Part shown: positions 8,401-14,927 of the stretch, one piece after another
Numbering within the stretch: the stretch's first letter is position 1
Layout of the letters: each line of letters starts with the position of its first letter
DNA from: an uncultured Bacteroidales bacterium
GTDB taxonomy: Bacteria; Bacteroidota; Bacteroidia; Bacteroidales; Bacteroidaceae
Assembly: GCA_937896105.1 (NCBI GenBank)
Contig: CALBKR010000307.1
Location: forward strand, 1-14,927
Length of the DNA: 14,927 bases
Direction of reading: 5' to 3'
Position numbers and translations under genes: made by a program
Notes under the pieces: generated by a model
The model's database searches: none
What the model saw: the letters and a program-made list of their open reading frames with translations, nothing else
Told to the model about the DNA's origin: nothing

Positions 8401-9352
8401 CAGTAACCGAACCTTTTGCTACCGGAACAATTGTGGTACCGTCGACAATCTGGACAAAATTCTCATTCTCAACGCTGAATGTAACACCCGGAGTTGTTGG
8501 ATAGGACTCGCCATTGTTATAAACCACATCGGGAACGAAGCGGCCTACACCAAGATAGATATCGGCATTCTCAATTGCAATCTCTGTTACCGGCTGATAA
8601 ATTAAGATCTTGACAGGCATCTCAAGACTACCTGCACGGGCAGTTACGTTAATGCCATAAGGAGTTGAATTGAGGGCCGTAATGACATTCTCCTCAATTG
8701 AGACATAGTGCGATGCAGTGTTACCCGAATTATCCATAGAAGAGAGGTCCCATTCAAGAGTGGCCTCGGGGGTTGTTGCCGGTATTTCCTCGCCATTGGT
8801 TGGGCTGACGAAGAGGTATTCAATAGAACCGCCGTCCTCAATGGTCATCACATCGCCCACGTTCATAAAGATGCTGTTGCGCTCCACATCATAGTAGGTA
8901 AATCTCATCTCATTGGCAGGGGTTGCAGAACCGATAAAGAGTTTGATGCTCTGGTCCTCCTGATAGGTGTAATCGCCCTGATAGGTAATCTCGGCTGCTT
9001 CGTACTGCTCATCGGTCATATCAAGAGGATAGACAAGACCGCTCACCGGGTCAAATAGTTTGAATTCAACGGCACTGCCATTGTCGTCGCTCGTACCGCC
9101 CACTCGCATGGCATAGACCTTGTAGTTGCCGAGCATCTGGTACGATGTGGCCAATGCACGGATTTCATCGCCGATAAAAGCGGCCACCTGAGGTTCGGTA
9201 ACACCTGAGTAGATGTCGTAGTCGCCGCAATCAACGGTCACATAAACCACTGTCTGCTCCTGGTAGTTTCCCGACGGGTCACTCCAACCGCTCTGTGCCA
9301 ATGAGGTCATCCCGACCAACAAAAGCAACATGGTTAACAACTGTTTTTTCAT
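5444..9352 (-). CDS. Multi-domain secreted surface protein with Ig-like modules and a T9SS-like tail
   Basis: 1302 residues, with a signal peptide at 1-20 (MKKQLLTMLLLLVGMTSLAQ). Residues 35-140 form a domain with AFIGDEIRA and FKLFDPVSG. Residues 253-443 hold two Ig-like units of BIG2 type. From 444 to 960 two module types alternate: B (444-556, 648-756, 849-960) with a P.DA core, and A (557-647, 757-848) with SDENP/SEDNP near the end. Two GW[SN]W[IV]S modules (964-1048 and 1049-1120) follow. Residues 1150-1245 repeat the N-terminal domain type (AFVDDECRG, FRLYNKVSG). The tail at 1265-1302 (YDISGRKV, GIYVIKV, KKVRK) resembles type A T9SS sorting domains. It is probably exported and fixed to or released from the cell surface; an adhesive or structural role is inference. 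It has its own promoter and terminator, and no catalytic motif is visible. Confidence 0.9.
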   Translation of the reverse strand: MKKQLLTMLLLLVGMTSLAQSGWSDPSGNYQEQTVVYVTVDCGDYDIYSGVTEPQVAAFIGDEIRALATSYQMLGNYKVYAMRVGGTSDDNGSAVEFKLFDPVSGLVYPLDMTDEQYEAAEITYQGDYTYQEDQSIKLFIGSATPANEMRFTYYDVERNSIFMNVGDVMTIEDGGSIEYLFVSPTNGEEIPATTPEATLEWDLSSMDNSGNTASHYVSIEENVITALNSTPYGINVTARAGSLEMPVKILIYQPVTEIAIENADIYLGVGRFVPDVVYNNGESYPTTPGVTFSVENENFVQIVDGTTIVPVAKGSVTVTAVADDNPEVTTTFQVNVLSALQEFTYKGEIEFTIYDENSKDMMGSVNPPIFHWVIDENSGETVIEPNEEYTIASEDESVVLVEYDDTGTKLVAVTAVKKGETNLVFTSKYDPTMSVKVRTVIRQAVYGVNFLTVNGEDVSGAETRPMADVYVNETVTVVAELNPADADYTNFSFRFVTSDGMEIPTETVGVEVVGTKISGGQCIMDFVFSAIPDVEVCIEAQADGMRSDNVLLNVYNRVENIYVSLQDEYWIGSNGDIIELKYSVEPGNVKNEEFTVESSNPEVAEIIKSDNAGVCQLHAYAPGEVTFTFKSDENPDVAVEYSTVIKRTPTGVKITSIAGQEPSPNGMTVAVGQQIEAVAAVDPSDATIESFEMSIVNGDGIPVGDAEVEIAEVTLNDARTECSITFRFITVPQDRVFVKAAVNETITDQVNLIVVQSVNEIQLSETEKTIWFGNEQIDFSITAIALPEDATNKNIIVEVDDNVIVEYLGVGEATGMHNFRTMNKGTATITSTSEDNPSVTAKCVVNVKRKVTEITFDGFNEPLYNDGVAREVALTFWPEDADFDASALSVRVESTQFSFPGHWSVVEVEQGEVSGNSVAFEFTPMALCQNSNVIFEYDAASVEGGSEMLTTSGMVSVMEKLILESGWSWISLTSAMFAPEAIKDGFVEARSRTDLVFNDVKWGPFGSLTMFDQTQAYKIKMQDDKDPVTVYATLEGTMNYDGTIESKEFIKGWNWVSYPYEYRYPVEEIFNAANFTEGDIILSKNDGFVTLTDGAWVGTLSELLPNEGYMIYTANAFTCEMPNRFTLAQGEFEASAGTEIPAPAGVAARERSVWVYDGSRFANSMAVIAKVDVEECEDYTIGAFVDDECRGEGRFINGLAFISVAGEADENVTFRLYNKVSGEFIDLDRELQFSGMAGSVKVPVTMGTIEGTTGIVDINSIDSNNVEAIYDISGRKVEQMTEGIYVIKVREGDKIVTKKVRK
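5460..5560 (-). other. C-terminal T9SS-like sorting tail of the Ig-like protein
   Basis: The last residues carry AIYDISGRKV, then GIYVIKV and a basic end KKVRK. This matches the general layout of type A-like C-terminal sorting domains in Bacteroidetes. The GH95 protein in this window ends in a similar way (AIYDLSGRRV, VYI, KKLNK). The exact secretion route cannot be proven from this window. Confidence 0.6.
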
Positions 9353-9392
9353 AACACAAATATTTAAATGATTTTACATTTTTTCACACATA

Positions 9393-9400
9393 CAAATTTA
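9393..9400 (-). promoter_or_regulatory. -7 box of the Ig-like surface protein gene
   Basis: On the minus strand this reads TAAATTTG, a full match to the Bacteroidetes TAnnTTTG box. It lies about 40 nt before the ATG at 9350-9352. No TTTG sits at the ideal upstream spacing, which would fit a promoter that needs an activator. A conserved 20-nt site (9420-9439) begins just upstream. Confidence 0.5.
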
Positions 9401-9419
9401 CCCAAGCCAAAACAAAGTT

Positions 9420-9439
9420 TTTTTCACTTAAAATACATT
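9420..9439 (-). promoter_or_regulatory. Putative operator, copy 1
   Basis: Read on the minus strand, this 20-nt stretch matches 11941-11960 on the plus strand at 18 of 20 positions, including the core TTTAAGTGAAAAA. It is centred roughly 44 bases upstream of the predicted start of the Ig-gene transcript, a usual place for an activator. The AT-rich composition means chance cannot be excluded. Confidence 0.4.
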
Positions 9440-9517
9440 GTTTGTAACCAAAAGAGCAAAACAAGACCAAAAACGACACAATAGGTAAATTTATGCGCCC
9501 ACAACAGCAAAAAAATA

Positions 9518-9547
9518 TTGATACAGAGCTCTTTTTGGCTACATTTG
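9518..9547 (+). promoter_or_regulatory. Promoter of the hybrid regulator gene
   Basis: TTG at 9518-9520, then 19 nt, then TACATTTG at 9540-9547, an excellent fit to the Bacteroidetes -33/-7 consensus. Transcription would start near 9554. This leaves about 15 nt of leader and rules out the in-frame TTG at 9518 as the translation start. Confidence 0.7.
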
Positions 9548-9568
9548 CGCAGGAGAACTATTACCGAT

Positions 9569-11886
9569 ATGAAAAACACCTTTTTATATATAGTATTTAT
9601 AGCGTCCCTGTGTGTATCTGTTTCGTGCAAGAGGAATAGAATAGAGGGGAACGACAGGTTCGGCCGGGAAGCGGCGGCTATCGCCGATAGTGTAAAGGAT
9701 ATCTCAACGCTTAAAAGATATGTATCCCGCTACGATTCATTAGGCGAAAGAAGGGCTGCACTGCTCATAAGGCAGAGGCTCGGCAGTGTTTTACGCAATA
9801 GTTCTGCCTTTGATTCAGCTATAGCTGTACACGAGGAGTGCATCGTTATGGCCACGGAATTGAAGGACACACTGCAATTGATAATTGCACTGAACAACCA
9901 GGGTACAAACTTCAGGCGCATAGGCGACCTTAAAGAAGCGAGCATACACCACTACTCGGCATTGGGACTGTGTGACAATTACACCGGAGACACATCATAC
10001 GTGGCAAGGAAGAATGTTGTACGCACGCTCAATGGCTTAGGCAATGTTATGCTTTCACTCGGGAACAACGAGGTGGCCGAAGAGATGTTCCGCAGGGCAC
10101 TGGCAGGAGAGAGAGAATTGGGAAGCGCAACAGGACAGGCTATAAACTATGCAAATATCGGTGCCATCAAGGAGATGCGCAACGAGATTGATTCGGCGCG
10201 TATCTACTACAACCTCTCGATGGAGAAGAACAGGGAGAACAATAACAGAATCGGAATAAGCCTCTGTTACCAGAACCTTGGAGAGCTTGATGAGGCAGAA
10301 GGCAACTACACAGCAGCCAGAGAGAACTACCTCAAGAGCTACGATATAGGTTTACAGACCAAGGATATATGGCATTGGCTTAACCCTTGCATCTCACTGA
10401 GCAGGCTAAACCTGAAAGAGGGAAAAGTAGAAGAGGCCGAGCAGTACAACAGGAAGGCACTGGATGCTGCCATAAAAATAAAAGCCAAGAGCCGCTTGGT
10501 TACTCTTTACGCACAAAAAGCGTCGATAGAAGAGAGAAAGGGAAATTACGGAAAGGCACTCGAATGTATTAGGTCATCGAACGCATACAGAGACAGTGCA
10601 GATATTGAAGAAAACCGTACCCGTATGCAAAACCTGCGTGTAAACTACGAGATAAGCAAAAGAGAGAAGCAGGTTGGTGATGCGGTTGCAGAGGCAAGGC
10701 ACGAAAAGAAGATGCGCAGACTGGTATCATGGTCGAGCACAATCACAATTCTGCTTATTTCGGTTGTCGTCTTCCTTATTTTCCGCGCAGCAAGAGAACG
10801 AAAGAAAGCCAATGCCATCCTAAAGAAGACCGACCACGAACGCCGGGAGTTCTACCGCAGCATTACTCACCAGTTACGAACTCCACTCACGGTCATTCTT
10901 GGTATGACACACGAACTCAAGCGGTTCATTCCAGAAAACAACAGCACTGCACAGGATGAGTTCAACGCCGTTACACGCAAGAGCGACGAACTTCTTGGAC
11001 TGATAAACGAGATGATAGAGTACAACCGCGGGGAGAGAACAAAGGTAGAGATAGACGAGCTTCCAAAGAGCGGAATCACCCAAGCCCCAGCAGGTAACAC
11101 GCTGGTTGACAATAATTTACAAATATGGGGGGGTGAGTTGCACGAATATGTGCTTATTGCCGAGGATGACCAGGATGTGGCATTGCTCATAACCCAAATG
11201 CTGAAGAACGAAGGCTACTGTTTCAAATGGGTCAAGAATGGAAAGGAGGCTTTGGATATTATAGAAGAGAGGATGCCTGCTCTCGTCATTACCGACATAA
11301 TGATGCCGGAGATGGATGGCCTTGAACTCATTAAAGCCATTAAGGCCAACGAAGAGACCAGCCACCTGCCCATAATCATTGTTTCGGCACGTACCGAGAA
11401 CAACGACCGTCTGGCAGGCTTTGATGCCGGCGCCGAGGTATATCTTGGCAAGCCGTTCATCCCCGACGAACTACTGCTGATGGTACGTAAGTTGCTTGAA
11501 CAAAGGGAAATCCTTAAAAAGAAATACAGCCGGCAAATTGAGGAGGCCGACCACGCCGACAATAACGAGATGATAAAAGGCATTGGCAAAAGCGAGCAGG
11601 AATTCATTGAGCGGATAAACGAATATATCCGAGAGAACATTATGGATTGCGAGCTCAATGCAGCATCCCCACACTCAACAGGAAAATAAACAGCATAACA
11701 GGCACAAACACCACCATATATATACGCCAAAGGAAACTGGCGAGAGCCAAGTACTTGCTAAAGAACAGCAGTATGTCAATGGGAGAGATACAGGCCGTAT
11801 GCGGTTTTGAGACACCAAGTTACTTCAGCCGCACCTTCAAGGCTGAATTCGGCATCACACCCACTGAATACCGCAGAAGACAATAA
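9569..11886 (+). pseudogene. Hybrid two-component regulator (TPR-TM-HisKA-REC-AraC), no ATPase domain, frame broken in the AraC domain
   Basis: The first frame gives 706 residues from the ATG at 9569-9571 to the TAA at 11687-11689. It has an N-terminal signal or anchor segment (1-20; a Cys at 20 follows a poor lipobox), TPR-like helices (about 60-350) for periplasmic sensing, and a membrane segment (386-405). A HisKA domain has H-box SITHQLRTPL with H434. A complete REC domain (526-650) has D533/D534, phosphoacceptor D576 and K628. Only about 35 residues separate HisKA from REC, so the ATP-binding domain with its N and G boxes is missing. The AraC part starts (EFIERINEYI) but the frame ends after ELNAA. 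The rest (LNRKI to EYRRRQ) continues in the -1 frame to 11886. Only 14 nt lie between ELN and LNRKI, where relatives have about 42. It is probably a decayed gene; an assembly error is the main alternative. Confidence 0.7.
11647..11886 (+). pseudogene. Out-of-frame AraC HTH remnant of the hybrid regulator
   Basis: This frame encodes LNRKINSITGTNTTIY, RQRKLARAKYLL, VCGFETPSYFSRTFK and FGITPTEYRRRQ. That is the second half of an AraC-type domain, including the complete second helix-turn-helix. It is in the -1 frame relative to the upstream REC part. The first helix-turn-helix is missing most of its sequence, so neither frame encodes an intact DNA-binding domain. Confidence 0.75.
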
Positions 11887-11917
11887 CAAAGACAGGCACT
11901 CAGGCCTTTACAGGCAC

Positions 11918-11971
11918 AAAAACCTCTGTTTTTACCTTAAAATGTCATTTAAGTGAAAAACAGAGGTTTTT
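11918..11971 (+). terminator. 54-nt palindrome: likely terminator after the regulator
   Basis: The arms AAAAACCTCTGTTTTT (11918-11933) and AAAAACAGAGGTTTTT (11956-11971) are perfectly complementary. After a 2x2 mismatch an inner 6-bp stem (CTTAAA/TTTAAG) closes on ATGTCA. The A-run on the left and T-run on the right are typical of a two-way terminator. It lies 31 nt after the regulator's last stop. It also contains the putative operator copy 2, so it could act as a control site as well. Confidence 0.6.
11941..11960 (+). promoter_or_regulatory. Putative operator, copy 2
   Basis: 18 of 20 positions match the site at 9420-9439 (opposite strand), with TTTAAGTGAAAAA identical. The copy ends 36 nt before the ATG of the small AraC gene. 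AGTGAAAAA recurs at 11973-11981, exactly 21 nt (two helical turns) after the copy at 11952-11960, a spacing typical of AraC-family direct repeats. Confidence 0.4.
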
Positions 11972-11996
11972 CAGTGAAAAAGAAATCTGCTTTTTA

Positions 11997-12416
11997 ATGG
12001 CAATTTTGTTGCATAATATGAGAAACATTGGGTTTATGGCCGACTTGATGAACAGTATCAAAAGCAGATATGTAAAGCTGTTGGGAACGGAACCCCCGTT
12101 CTTCACGGACAGCAGCTACACAATAGAGCAGTTTGCATCGGACTTGGGAACCAACCGTAGCTATGCATCGAAATTCGTAAACGACGAACTGGGCGTCAAT
12201 TTCTACACCCTGCTCAACAAACTGCGACTGGCACATTTTATGAGGTTGAAGAGCAAGCAGGAGAAGAGCAGCATCAGTTCATTGGCCAAGAGATGCGGTT
12301 TCAGCAATGCATTCTCGTTCCGCCGAGCATTCAAGAGAGAGTACGGCAAAACCCCCAGCGAGTACCTGAAAGAGGAAATCGCAAATGAGCAGAAACACGC
12401 ACCGCACGGTTTATAA
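11997..12416 (+). CDS. Stand-alone AraC-family DNA-binding protein
   Basis: 139 residues that are almost entirely the AraC DNA-binding domain. The first helix-turn-helix spans about 42-61 (YTIEQFASDLGTNRSYASKF). The second spans about 92-115 and is followed by the family signature (CGFSNAFSFRRAFKREYGKT, PSEYL). There is no ligand-binding or receiver domain, so any signal input would come from another protein or from dosage. The ATG at 11997 follows the palindrome region closely; a later in-frame Met at 8 or 14 is possible, and I see no clear -7 box. The gene is intact, unlike the regulator upstream, and a strong hairpin ends it. It may regulate the Ig-like gene, itself, or GH95 (inference). 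Confidence 0.85.
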   Translation: MAILLHNMRNIGFMADLMNSIKSRYVKLLGTEPPFFTDSSYTIEQFASDLGTNRSYASKFVNDELGVNFYTLLNKLRLAHFMRLKSKQEKSSISSLAKRCGFSNAFSFRRAFKREYGKTPSEYLKEEIANEQKHAPHGL

Positions 12417-12498
12417 AAGGTTCGACAGTCTCTCACCTGTTTAATAACAGATACAAGAATAAACTGTTCCGGTTCTGCTATCAATTATTGGAGAACCA

Positions 12499-12543
12499 AA
12501 AAACAAATGCACCCGTAAGTTGCTTACGGGTGCATTTGTTTTT
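12499..12543. terminator. Bidirectional terminator between convergent genes
   Basis: Perfect 21-bp complementary arms at 12499-12519 and 12523-12543 with a TTG loop. The outer ends are A-run and T-run, and the stem core is GCACCCGTAAG. It follows the AraC stop by 82 nt and precedes the GH95 stop by 12 nt, so it serves both transcripts. The rest of 12417-12498 shows nothing recognisable. Confidence 0.85.
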
Positions 12544-12555
12544 ATAGATTATTGA

Positions 12556-14927
12556 TTACTTGTTCAATTTCTTAACGCCGTCCTGGATGTACACCTGACC
12601 CTGGGGAGCGTCGCTGACACGGCGGCCGCTGAGGTCATAGATTGCGCCATTGGCGTTCTGTACGCCGGCAACTACGTGCTCGATTGCAGTCTGGGTTGTA
12701 AAGTCGATTTCAACAACATCATCCTTAACACAAGGTACTGTTGCGATACCGTGCTCGTCAACTGTTACAGGAACCTCAACGCCATTAACTGTTATCTTGG
12801 CCTTCTCGATATCCATTGCACCAACCTTGCAACGAACCTTGAGCTCGGCACCGGCATTGCTTACGATGGTAGCCTTCTGGCACTTTCCGTCGAGCCAGTT
12901 GAAATCGACAGTGAAGTTACCCATAGCCTTCATACCTGTAACATTACCGTTCTTTTTCCACACTGCAGGCAATGCAGGAAGAATGTTCACATAGCCGTGG
13001 GCACTCTGCAGGAGCATCTCGGCCATACCAGAGCAAACGCCGAAGTTACCGTCAATCTGGAACGGAGCGTGGCTGTCGAAGAGGTTGTAGTATATACCGC
13101 CCTGACCCTGGTCGGTACCGTAAGATGTTGAGTGTTTCAAAGCATTCTTGATGATGATATGAGCGTGGTCGCCATCCTGTGCACGCGCCCAGAGGTTAAC
13201 CTTCCAACCCATTGACCAACCTGTAGCGGCATCACCGCGATGCTTCAACGAGTTTACAGCCGGCACAAAGTACTCGCTCTCGGGAGTAATCTGATCCATT
13301 GGGAACAATGCCATCAAGTGTGAGATGTGACGGTGGTTTCTCTCACCCGATTTGTATGTTGAGTATTTCCACTCGCGGAGCAACAACTCGCCACTCTTAA
13401 CCCCATTGAAAGGATTGCCCCAACCGCCATCGTATGTTTCTGTGTGGAGACCCTTATCGGTATTCTGGAGGTAGGTATTGAGTTTCTCAATCTGCGCTGC
13501 CGAGAGACCAGTCTCCTCAACACCAAGAATCTCGATTGCGTCGGCAATATTCTGGAACAGGTAGCTAATCATCTGCTGTGCGTGAGCAGTACCGTCCTCG
13601 CTCTGCAAAGGCTGCTCTGCACTGTACTCGTTAGGTGCAACGTATGTATCATCATATACTCTGCGGTCCTTAATCAGACGGTGGAACCAGAACTCGGCGC
13701 AATCCCACATAACAGGGAATGCCTTCTTCAAGAACTCCTTGTCCTGTGTATAACGGTAGTGTGTCCACAGGTGGCTTGTGTACCAAACGTTGGCAACGAG
13801 ATAGTTGTCACCCCAAGTACTCATACTGTTGTAGAGTGAAGACTCTGTCAGCACGCTCCAGCCATTACCGCCATTGTACTTTGTACCTACAGCCTTCCAA
13901 CCGGCGCTCTTTGCACCGCGGATGATGAAATTAACGAATGGTTTGTGAAGGTCACTGAGGTTCGTAATCTCTGTCGGCCAGTAGTTCATCTGGATGTTGA
14001 TATTTGTGTGGACATCAGAGTTCCAGGGAGAATCGGTACCACGGTCATTCCATATACCCTGCAGGTTATTTGGTGCTGCAATAGGCTTGCGATTCGAGCC
14101 GATGGCCAAATAACGGCCATAGTGGAAATAGAGCTGCTCAAGGAACAGGTGATCGTTGGCGGTACTGTTTGCAGCAGTGTTGTTCGGATAGTAGTTGTCA
14201 ATTAAGGTCTTTGTATCAACTGTAGGAGTTGTAAGACCAAGGTCAAATGTCATACGCTTTGTAATTGCAGTGAAATCTGCAACGTGAGTAGCCTCAAGAG
14301 TTGCATAATCCTTTGCTGCAGCAGCCTCGATCTCACCCTTTACACGAGCATTAACATCGGCCGGTGTCTCGGTTGTAAAGTAATTGTCAAGAACATCCAT
14401 ATCGCCATTGAAGTTTGTAGCGCCCTTGAGGAAGAATGTAACCTCGGTAGCGTTACTTACTGTGATACCGCTGGCTGTGCTTGTGATTACAGCACCCTCG
14501 TTTGCAACAACGTGCATACGTGCTGCAAAGTTTACAGATGTCATTGCACCGGTAAACTCGGCCATACCATCGTTGTATGTAACAGCGCTTGCACCGATAC
14601 CCGTACCCGGCTCAAGACGGAATGTCAGGTTAAGTGTCGCGCCCTCATCAACAGTATAGTTACCTACGATAACCTGGTCGGGAGCAGAGCTGAAGAACTT
14701 GCGTACCTGCTTTACGCCCTTGGCATTCTTGAACTCAACACCGGCGATACCCTCTTCAATGTCGAGGTAGCGTACATAATCGGTAACACCATCCCAAATA
14801 GCATTGTCATTGTTCTGAATAATGAGCGAACCGAAGTTCATGAATGTACGGTTACCGCTGGCTGCACCTACGGTATTTGCGGGGCCGCTCCACAATGTCT
14901 TCTCGTTGAACTGGAGTTCCTCGTTAT
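12556..14927 (-). CDS. GH95 family glycosidase (alpha-L-fucosidase-like), 5' end beyond the right edge
   Basis: About 789 residues are visible and the frame stays open to the right edge. The first visible residues (ELQFNEKTLWSGP) are the usual GH95 N-terminal domain opening, so only the signal peptide and a short stretch are likely missing. The catalytic (alpha/alpha)6 part includes TNINIQMNYWP near 13996, whose two Asn match the pair that activates water in GH95 enzymes. It also has a PNEYSAEQ segment near 13609-13635, where the general acid Glu is expected, and HAPFQIDGNFG at 13039-13071, the family's catalytic Asp motif. GH95 enzymes usually hydrolyse alpha-1,2-linked L-fucose, some L-galactose, so host or plant glycans are likely substrates. 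The protein ends in AIYDLSGRRV, VYI, KKLNK, a T9SS-like tail, suggesting export to the surface. It converges on the AraC gene; its promoter is off-window. Confidence 0.92.
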   Translation of the reverse strand, partial: NEELQFNEKTLWSGPANTVGAASGNRTFMNFGSLIIQNNDNAIWDGVTDYVRYLDIEEGIAGVEFKNAKGVKQVRKFFSSAPDQVIVGNYTVDEGATLNLTFRLEPGTGIGASAVTYNDGMAEFTGAMTSVNFAARMHVVANEGAVITSTASGITVSNATEVTFFLKGATNFNGDMDVLDNYFTTETPADVNARVKGEIEAAAAKDYATLEATHVADFTAITKRMTFDLGLTTPTVDTKTLIDNYYPNNTAANSTANDHLFLEQLYFHYGRYLAIGSNRKPIAAPNNLQGIWNDRGTDSPWNSDVHTNINIQMNYWPTEITNLSDLHKPFVNFIIRGAKSAGWKAVGTKYNGGNGWSVLTESSLYNSMSTWGDNYLVANVWYTSHLWTHYRYTQDKEFLKKAFPVMWDCAEFWFHRLIKDRRVYDDTYVAPNEYSAEQPLQSEDGTAHAQQMISYLFQNIADAIEILGVEETGLSAAQIEKLNTYLQNTDKGLHTETYDGGWGNPFNGVKSGELLLREWKYSTYKSGERNHRHISHLMALFPMDQITPESEYFVPAVNSLKHRGDAATGWSMGWKVNLWARAQDGDHAHIIIKNALKHSTSYGTDQGQGGIYYNLFDSHAPFQIDGNFGVCSGMAEMLLQSAHGYVNILPALPAVWKKNGNVTGMKAMGNFTVDFNWLDGKCQKATIVSNAGAELKVRCKVGAMDIEKAKITVNGVEVPVTVDEHGIATVPCVKDDVVEIDFTTQTAIEHVVAGVQNANGAIYDLSGRRVSDAPQGQVYIQDGVKKLNK

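Larger units (their letters stand above)
9353..9568. other. Divergent control region between the Ig-like gene and the regulator
   Basis: 216 nt, AT-rich, with a minus-strand -7 box (9393-9400), the putative operator (9420-9439) and the strong plus-strand promoter (9518-9547). I see no gene in it; short frames here overlap the promoters. Confidence 0.6.

Noticed and set aside
9518..9568. TTG start of the hybrid regulator 17 codons upstream
   Set aside because: It falls inside a consensus promoter; the predicted transcript starts after it.
9569..9640. Lipoprotein signal on the hybrid regulator
   Set aside because: A Cys follows the hydrophobic stretch (SLCVSVSC), but the residue at -3 is Ser, a poor lipobox, and a regulator with a membrane segment does not need one.
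11675..11692. Programmed -1 frameshift joining the REC part to the AraC part
   Set aside because: A slip at GGAAAAT is conceivable, but no classic slippery heptamer is present, and the first helix-turn-helix would still be missing about nine residues.
12556..14927. Polysaccharide utilisation locus of SusC/SusD type
   Set aside because: GH95 and AraC-type regulators are suggestive, but no SusC or SusD-like gene is in the window and the barrel protein shows no plug or TonB box.

Overview
The window looks like a chromosomal segment of a Bacteroidales bacterium (gut or oral type). The grounds are Bacteroidetes-type promoters (TTG-N19-TACATTTG), secreted proteins with a C-terminal tail of the type IX secretion (T9SS, type A-like) kind, a TPR-type hybrid two-component regulator with an AraC output, and a family GH95 glycosidase. 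I see no rRNA, tRNA, CRISPR array, transposase or phage gene, and no SusC/SusD pair. I cannot name the genus.

Layout. (1) 1-5196, minus strand: a likely two-gene operon of an outer-membrane beta-barrel-like protein (3346-5196) followed 25 nt later by a large secreted repeat protein (3320 down past the left edge). Its N-terminus resembles TANFOR-domain proteins, and it carries the half-domain about six times. (2) 5197-5443: an unusual leader with three adjacent inverted repeats, overlapped by an open frame that may be a small gene or relic, and the terminator of the next gene. (3) 5444-9352, minus strand: a 1302-residue secreted surface protein with alternating Ig-like modules, a duplicated GW-W module, a similar domain at each end, and a T9SS-like tail. 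(4) 9353-9568: a divergent control region with promoters both ways. (5) 9569-11886, plus strand: a broken or degenerate hybrid regulator with TPRs, one membrane segment, HisKA and REC. It has no ATPase domain, and its AraC output is out of frame after a short deletion. (6) 11918-11981: a 54-nt palindrome plus a 9-nt direct repeat, containing a 20-nt match to a site upstream of the Ig-protein gene. (7) 11997-12416, plus strand: a stand-alone AraC-type DNA-binding protein. (8) 12499-12543: a perfect 21-bp hairpin between convergent genes. (9) 12556 to the right edge, minus strand: most of a GH95 alpha-L-fucosidase-like enzyme with its own sorting tail.

How the parts may work together (inference). 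The regulator and the Ig-like surface protein diverge from one control region. The near-identical 20-nt site before the Ig gene and before the stand-alone AraC gene suggests a shared regulator. Because the hybrid regulator has lost its kinase ATPase domain and a clean DNA-binding domain, the small AraC protein could be the surviving regulator. The barrel, the TANFOR-like repeat protein and the Ig-like protein look like cell-surface components of unknown role, and GH95 would supply fucose removal from glycans.
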